Source of the DNA: Dryocosmus kuriphilus
Taxonomy: Eukaryota > Arthropoda > Insecta > Hymenoptera > Cynipidae
NCBI GenBank assembly: GCA_038277395.1
Contig: CM076191.1
Location: forward strand, 178,296,552-178,360,551
Length of the DNA: 64,000 nt
Reading direction: 5' to 3'
Below are positions 58,286 through 64,000 of the stretch, piece after piece; positions within the stretch are counted from its first letter, which is position 1, and each line of letters starts with the position of its first letter. The notes under the pieces were generated by a model. It was not told where the DNA came from, ran no database searches, and was given only the letters and a program-made list of their open reading frames with translations. Made by a program: the position numbers and the translations under genes.

Positions 58286-60861
58286 CCAAGAATTCTTGAG
58301 GGTACCACACTGTATATGTAAAGAAAATATAATGGATTATACATGATTATCACATTTATCATTTTTTAAATCCTTTTTTCGAATAAAATAAATTTTTTGT
58401 ACTTTTACGACTTTTTTATTCTAAGTTCAGACTTTAGCTGCAGCGAGGGGAAAATTAATAAAATTTTCTTGAGACATTATGGACATTCTACGTAAAACCT
58501 AAACATTTGGACCTTTTTCCCAATATCTTCTTAAGGATTTTAAAAAGGCATTTCATTTTGTGTTCATTGGACGTAGAAGTTTGTCATCCTTCATGTTACT
58601 TTGATGAAAAAATTTATTGTACGTATTATCAAAAGTAGTATATTTTATGGTTTTTTTATATAAAAAAAATATCTTGACAGCGTTACATCGAAAACTTCTA
58701 CATACCCTCCTCTCCCCGCCATAACGCAGCATAATATTTTTCCTGACCCTCCCTAAAGCCCTTACGTACTTTTAGAACAGCCCCTAGTATTCCATTCAAA
58801 TTTATTTCGATAAATTTTAAAAAAACAAAACTTAAAAAAAATTATAAACAAATCAGCCCTTAATAATAGTTCAGTTTCGTTTCGAAATTTCATTTAAAGC
58901 TTCGAAATTGGAGGTAGACTTTGGAAAAACAAGTTGAAGTTATTCTTGCAAGATTCTATTAACCACCTTGAACACCTCCTTCTTCTTTCCCTTCGCACCC
59001 TCTTATAGAGAACCATTAACGCTCTGTTGTTTATGAGGCACCGTAAGAAACCAGGAGAACAAGGGTTGAGGGGAGGGTGGTTGGGAAAACAGAACGTCGC
59101 TGGGAAATAAATGGTTCTGAAATTTCGTGACTGCAATAATCACAGCATCTGCTTATATATTAACGGACAGTAATTAACAAACTGTAATAAACGGAAAAAT
59201 TGTGAGCGTAGCTAATTGTAAATAAATTAGTCTTGATATCATCCATCATATCTAAGTAATTAACTCTGTTGCATTATGTATCAAATTTTCATACACATGC
59301 ACAAAGATTACGAGTAGGTGTGTGAAAAACAAAAACGAATGAATAAACCAAATGAACGATTTTTTAAATTGTACTCTCTTTTTAGAGCTTCCTTCTTGAA
59401 TGAGTGCTCCGAACTCGTGCAAATATTGGAACAAAATAAAATCGATATATAAACTTTCCACTTTACTGACGCAGAGAAGAGAATTAGTCTGAATGGTAGC
59501 CATTATTCTGCTTTAACGTGTAAGCCCTTCGTTATACTAACGAACTCAAAGGCTTCTAAACCACAACTCCAAAGTGCGCTCCTTTCTCTTCCCTGACACT
59601 CTTATACCGCCGTTCAAGAATAAACGATGAATGGATGTTTATGTTACATTAATGTTCTTCCTCATTATTATTTTTTAAGTTGTATGTACAGATGTTTCAA
59701 CGAAAAATGCTTGATTCAAATGACATTATCATACACTAATTTGAAATTGTAATTAGAAATGTTCTGACACATGTGAATGAGAAGCTAATTTAAAAATTCG
59801 CTCTAAATATATCTGAAAGTTGATTTATACTCGTGGAGGAATTTGAACTGTCGATAGGTTGGTATCAAAAGAGTGTGGGAACGAAGAAGAAAACTTGGAT
59901 TATTATGAACGTCATCCGCGATGTTACGATAAGCGAGTTTGGTTTTGGTGGAGGTTGCGACTTTCAGGAGCGTATAATTAATTCTCGGTGTCAGTCTCTA
60001 TACCCCGGGCGGTCCTGCCTGCCTTGCCCCTTTCTCCACTAGTCCCTTTTCCGCAAATCCCCCAACTCCTCGACAATATTGCTGGCCATTTCGTTTGACA
60101 GCTTTGCAGCGCCTCTTCCGTCGTTTCTGTCTCTACGGTCCCTTTCCCTCCGACACCAAAACTCACCAGGAGGAAAGGGGTGACTTTCGTACAAGGCATC
60201 AGCGAGGACCGATATCCACCCCTACATACCGACCCGTCAATATCAGCCTCTGTAATTAAACATAACAGATCAGCATTGAACATTACGTGACCTTACGTAT
60301 GTAGTTTTATATATACTTCTACTTGTATTTGTATGTATTGTATATAATATACAGACATGCATGATAGTATATATAGTACTATAGATATCTCCTAACCCCA
60401 GTTGCTCAACTCGAACCGGTTAATTGGATAAATGTCCGATGAATGCCGGACCACCCTCTTCCGTCCTATTCCCGCACCACCTTTCCACCCCATCCAAATA
60501 CCCATTCCCCCTTATACTCATTTCCTCTCGTGTCCTTATTCCGGACTCGGGAAAACAATCGCTTGTTCCGTGGAGATGAATTTATTGAAACTCTGCCTCC
60601 ATTGATATTTGCCTTTGCTTTATTCACTCTCAATCCGAACTGTATTTAGAGTTTCGAACATTTACGCCCCTTATATAAGAGGTAGATCATAATATTATTA
60701 ACATAAACGATACCTTTTAAAAGTTCGTTTCTTTTTTTCTTCTAGATGGAGTACATATATATCATCACTTTTACGAGTTATTGTAACAATCACATTCAAT
60801 CAGGCTTAAACCATAAATTAAAATTCTTCGAAAAAACAGAAATAAGATTACTGAATTACTA
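58286..60861. other. Non-coding; some GC-richer unique sequence
   Basis: No gene is recognised. 59980-60280 and 60440-60560 are richer in C/G than the rest; frames there are short and without domains. This may be the least repetitive part of the window. Confidence 0.4.
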
Positions 60862-61000
60862 ATTATTCCATAGATTTAAGTGGAGTGGATTCAGTACAAT
60901 CCTGACATGAATTTTAGTCCAAATTCTGTATAATCCTGACGACAATTCTAGTCTCTTAGCCTTGACGAGAATACACCGCACTTCTGTCCCACATTGCATC

Positions 61001-63547
61001 AGGTGTATAAAATGCACCTTCCTCAGGGAAGTTGGGCTTTGCGAGTACTTTAGGGTTCCTGTAGTCGGTTCCTCGAGGAAACGACATCTAACCCGTGCAC
61101 CAGGTGTATGAAATGCATGTTCTTCAGGAAAGTTGAGCTTTACAAGTACTTTAGGGTTTCTGCAGTAGATTCATCGAATAAACGACATCCAACCCGTGCA
61201 CGTGTATGAAGTTCATCTTCTTCAGGAAAGCTGGGCTTTACAAGTACTTTAGGGTTCCTGCAGTAGATTCATCGAATAAACGATATCTAAACCGTGTACC
61301 AGGTGTATAAAATGCACCTTCCTCAGGGAAGTTGGGCTTTACGAGTACTTTAGGGTTCCTGTAATCGGTTCCTCGAGGAAACGACATCTAACCCGTACAC
61401 CAGGTGTATGAAATGCATCTTCTTCAAGAAAGTTGGGCTTTACGAGTACTTTAGGGTTCCTGCAGTAGATTCATCGAATAAACGATATCTAAACCGTGTA
61501 CCAGGTGTATAAAATGCATGTTCTTCGGGGAAATTGGGCTTTATGAGTACTTTAGGGTTTCTGTAGTCGGTTCCTCGACAAAACGACATCCAACCCGTGC
61601 ACCAGGTGTATAAAATGCATCTTCTTCAGGAAAGTTGGGCTTTACGAGTACTTTAGGGTTCCTGCAGTAGATTCATCGAATAAACGATATCTAAACCGTG
61701 TACCAGGTGTATAAAATGCATGTTCTTCGGGGAAATTGGGCTTTATGAGTACTTTAGGGTTTCTGTAGTCGGTTCCTCGATAAAACGACATCCAACCCGT
61801 GCACCAGGTGTATAAAATGCATCTTCTTCAGGAAAGTTGGGCTTTACGAGTACTTTAGGGTTCCTGCAGTAGATTCATCGAATAAACGATATCTAAACCG
61901 TGTACCAGGTGTATAAAATGCACCTTCCTCAGGGAAGTTGGGCTTTACGAGTACTTTAGGGTTCCTGTAATCGGTTCCTCGAGGAAACGACATCTAACCC
62001 GTACACCAGGTGTATGAAATGCATCTTCTTCAAGAAAGTTGGGCTTTACGAGTACTTTAGGGTTCCTGCAGTAGATTCATCGAATAAACGATATCTAAAC
62101 CGTGTACCAGGTGTATAAAATGCATGTTCTTCGGGGAAATTGGGCTTTATGAGTACTTTAGGGTTTCTGTAGTCGGTTCCTCGACAAAACGACATCCAAC
62201 CCGTGCACCAGGTGTATAAAATGCATCTTCTTCAGGAAAGTTGGGCTTTACGAGTACTTTAGGGTTCCTGCAGTAGATTCATCGAATAAACGATATCTAA
62301 ACCGTGTACCAGGTGTATAAAAATGCACCTTCCTCAGGGAAGTTGGGCTTTACGAGTACTTTAGGGTTCCTGTGGTCGGTTCCTCGAGGAAACGACATCT
62401 AACCCGTACACCAGGTGTATGAAATGCATCTTCTTCAAGAAAGTTGGGCTTTACGAGTACTTTAGGGTTCCTGCAGTAGATTCATCGAATAAACGATATC
62501 TAAACCGTGTACCAGGTGTATAAAATGCATGTTCTTCGGGGAAATTGGGCTTTATGAGTACTTTAGGGTTTCTGTAGTCGGTTCCTCGACAAAACGACAT
62601 CCAACCCGTGCACCAGGTGTATAAAATGCATCTTCTTCAGGAAAGTTGGGCTTTACGAGTACTTTAGGGTTCCTGCAGTAGATTCATCGAATAAACGATA
62701 TCTAAACCGTGTACCAGGTGTATAAAATGCACCTTCCTCAGGGAAGTTGGGCTTTACGAGTACTTTAGGGTTCCTGTGGTCGGTTCCTCGAGGAAACGAC
62801 ATCTAACCCGTACACCAGGTGTATGAAATGCATCTTCTTCAAGAAAGTTGGGCTTTACGAGTACTTTAGGGTTCCTGCAGTAGATTCATCGAATAAACGA
62901 TATCTAAACTGTGTACCAGGTGTATAAAATGCATGTTCTTCGGGGAAATTGGGCTTTATGAGTACTTTAGGGTTTCTGTAGTCGGTTCCTCGACAAAACG
63001 ACATCCAACCCGTGCACCAGGTGTATAAAATGCATCTTCTTCAGGAAAGTTGGGCTTTACGAGTACTTTAGGGTTCCTGCAGTAGATTCATCGAATAAAC
63101 GATATCTAAACCGTGTACCAGGTGTATAAAATGCATGTTCTTCGGGGAAATTGGGCTTTATGAGTACTTTAGGGTTTCTGTAGTCGGTTCCTCGACAAAA
63201 CGACATCCAACCCGTGCACCAGGTGTATAAAATGCATCTTCTTCATGAAAGTTGAGCTTAACGAGTATTTTAGAGTTCCTGCAGTAGGTTCATCAAATAA
63301 ACAACATAAAACCCATGCAACAGACGTATAAAATACATCTTCTTCAGGAAAGTTGGGCTTTAGGAGTACTTTAGGGTTGCTGTAGGTTAATAGATTGCTG
63401 TAAACTGTTCCTTTAAAGTGCCATGCAATCCGTGCACTAGGTGTATAAAATTGATCTTCTTCGGGGAAGTTGAGTTTTACAAGTAGGTACTTTGTGGTTT
63501 CTGTTGCCGATTCCTTGAGGATACGATATTGTATCGATATCGACTCC
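61001..63547 (+). repeat. 101-bp tandem array with higher-order repeats
   Basis: About 25 units, starting at 61001, 61102, then every 101 bases from 61301. Each has AGGTGTATAAAATG near the start, then CTTC..GGAAAGTTGGGCTTT, GAGTACTTTAGGG and AACCCGTGCACC-like ends. From 61301 four variants (A: CACCTTCCTC; B: CTTCTTCAAGAAAG; C: GTTCTTCGGGGAAA; D: CTTCTTCAGGAAAG) recur in the order ABCD CD ABCD ABCD ABCD CD. The last units (after 63221) diverge. Confidence 0.95.
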
Positions 63548-63554
63548 AGGTGTA

Positions 63555-63830
63555 TACACTATCGACCACAGGAACCCGTTTTTACTCATAAAAGCAAACT
63601 TCCCCGAAGAACATGCATTTTATACACCTGGTGCACGAGTTGGATAACGCGTCCTCGAGATACCGAGTCAAGAAACCCTGTTGTACTCGTAAAATCAAAC
63701 TTCCCCGAAGAAAATGTATTTTATGCACCTGGTGCACGAATTGGATGTAGCTTCCTCGAGGAACCGACTACAGGAATCGCAAAGCCCAACTTCTCCGAAG
63801 AAGATGTATTTTATACATCTGGTGCAATGC
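63555..63830 (-). repeat. Inverted short array of the same 101-bp unit
   Basis: Three units read in reverse: CTTCCCCGAAGAACATGCAT with TTTATACACCTGGTGCACG occurs at 63600, 63701 and 63790 in diverged form. Orientation switches near 63550. It pairs with the left array as the second arm of the element. Confidence 0.9.
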
Positions 63831-64000
63831 AGTGATAGAGGGTGGAGGTGTATTCTCGTCAGGACCAAGAGAAATTTAGACTAGAATTGTCGTCAGGATT
63901 ATATAGAATTTGGACTAGAATTTATGTCAGGATTATATAGAATCCATTCTACTCAAATTCTACAGAATTATTCACCTGGAGTGGCCAAAATGAAAAAAAA

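Larger units (their letters stand above)
60862..63972. mobile_element. Foldback-type element with satellite core (about 3.1 kb)
   Basis: The outer segments (about 60862-60985 and 63838-63972) are inverted repeats of each other: AATCCTGACATGAATTTTAG, then TAATCCTGACGACAATTCTA, then GACGAGAATACACC on the left; the complements on the right. Between them lies a 101-bp tandem array in one orientation and a short array in the opposite orientation. This is the layout of Foldback/Galileo-type elements, whose long ends carry tandem repeats. No transposase is present. The precise termini and target duplication are not resolved; the right end is at the window edge. Confidence 0.78.

Noticed and set aside
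59978..60283. 101-codon minus-strand frame in a GC-richer patch
   Set aside because: Composition explains its openness; no motif, and the + strand is also partly open.
60862..63972. CRISPR-like reading of the regular 101-bp array
   Set aside because: Whole units are repeated with no unique spacers; it is a satellite in eukaryotic DNA.

Overview
The window is AT-rich insect-type nuclear DNA. It has spliced genes with GT..AG introns, two Ty3/Gypsy retrotransposons, a non-LTR retrotransposon, several TIR transposon families and long arrays of degenerate AT-rich repeats. I see no bacterial or organellar features. The mix (THAP and BEN accessory genes, foldback elements, GACGTC-rich MITEs) fits an insect; a hymenopteran is a guess the sequence does not settle. 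No ordinary conserved host gene is recognisable. This is a repeat-dominated intergenic or heterochromatin-like segment.

Layout. 1-3934: 3' part of a decayed Ty3/Gypsy element with its 3' LTR. 4.9-9.7 kb: a lone THAP-type first exon (+) and a two-exon THAP gene (-), whose intron holds two tandem 475-bp TTAA-flanked foldback elements and another foldback. 10.7-12.6 kb: a 1,923-bp CA..TG element with 8-bp target duplications and a broken THAP reading frame; a second copy of the same length lies inverted at 28.5-30.4 kb. 13.9-20.6 kb: MITEs, a CpG-rich promoter-like block and AT-rich repeat arrays. 20.8-33.1 kb: the most gene-like region. An intact 688-codon transposase lies in the first intron of a multi-exon BEN-domain gene whose first coding exon is upstream of the transposase. 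That BEN gene has a fourfold 290-bp exon-plus-intron duplication, frameshifts, stops and the second 1,923-bp element inside it. 34.4-44.1 kb: a 9.7-kb segment bounded by 32-bp inverted repeats and 7-bp direct repeats, filled with nested elements and a hairpin-rich repeat family. 44.1-50.8 kb: TE ends, a MITE, tRNA-like segments and another copy of the hairpin family. 50.8-58.3 kb: a decayed non-LTR element abutting a second decayed Ty3/Gypsy element. 60.9-64.0 kb: a foldback-type element whose interior is a 101-bp tandem repeat with higher-order organisation.

How it works together. Nearly all coding capacity serves transposition or comes from transposons: retroelement gag/pol, a DDE transposase, and THAP and BEN DNA-binding domains. 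Only the 688-codon transposase and the small THAP gene look uninterrupted. The points most worth following up are the transposase/BEN gene pair as one two-gene transposon, the 9.7-kb TIR element, and the foldback element with its higher-order satellite.
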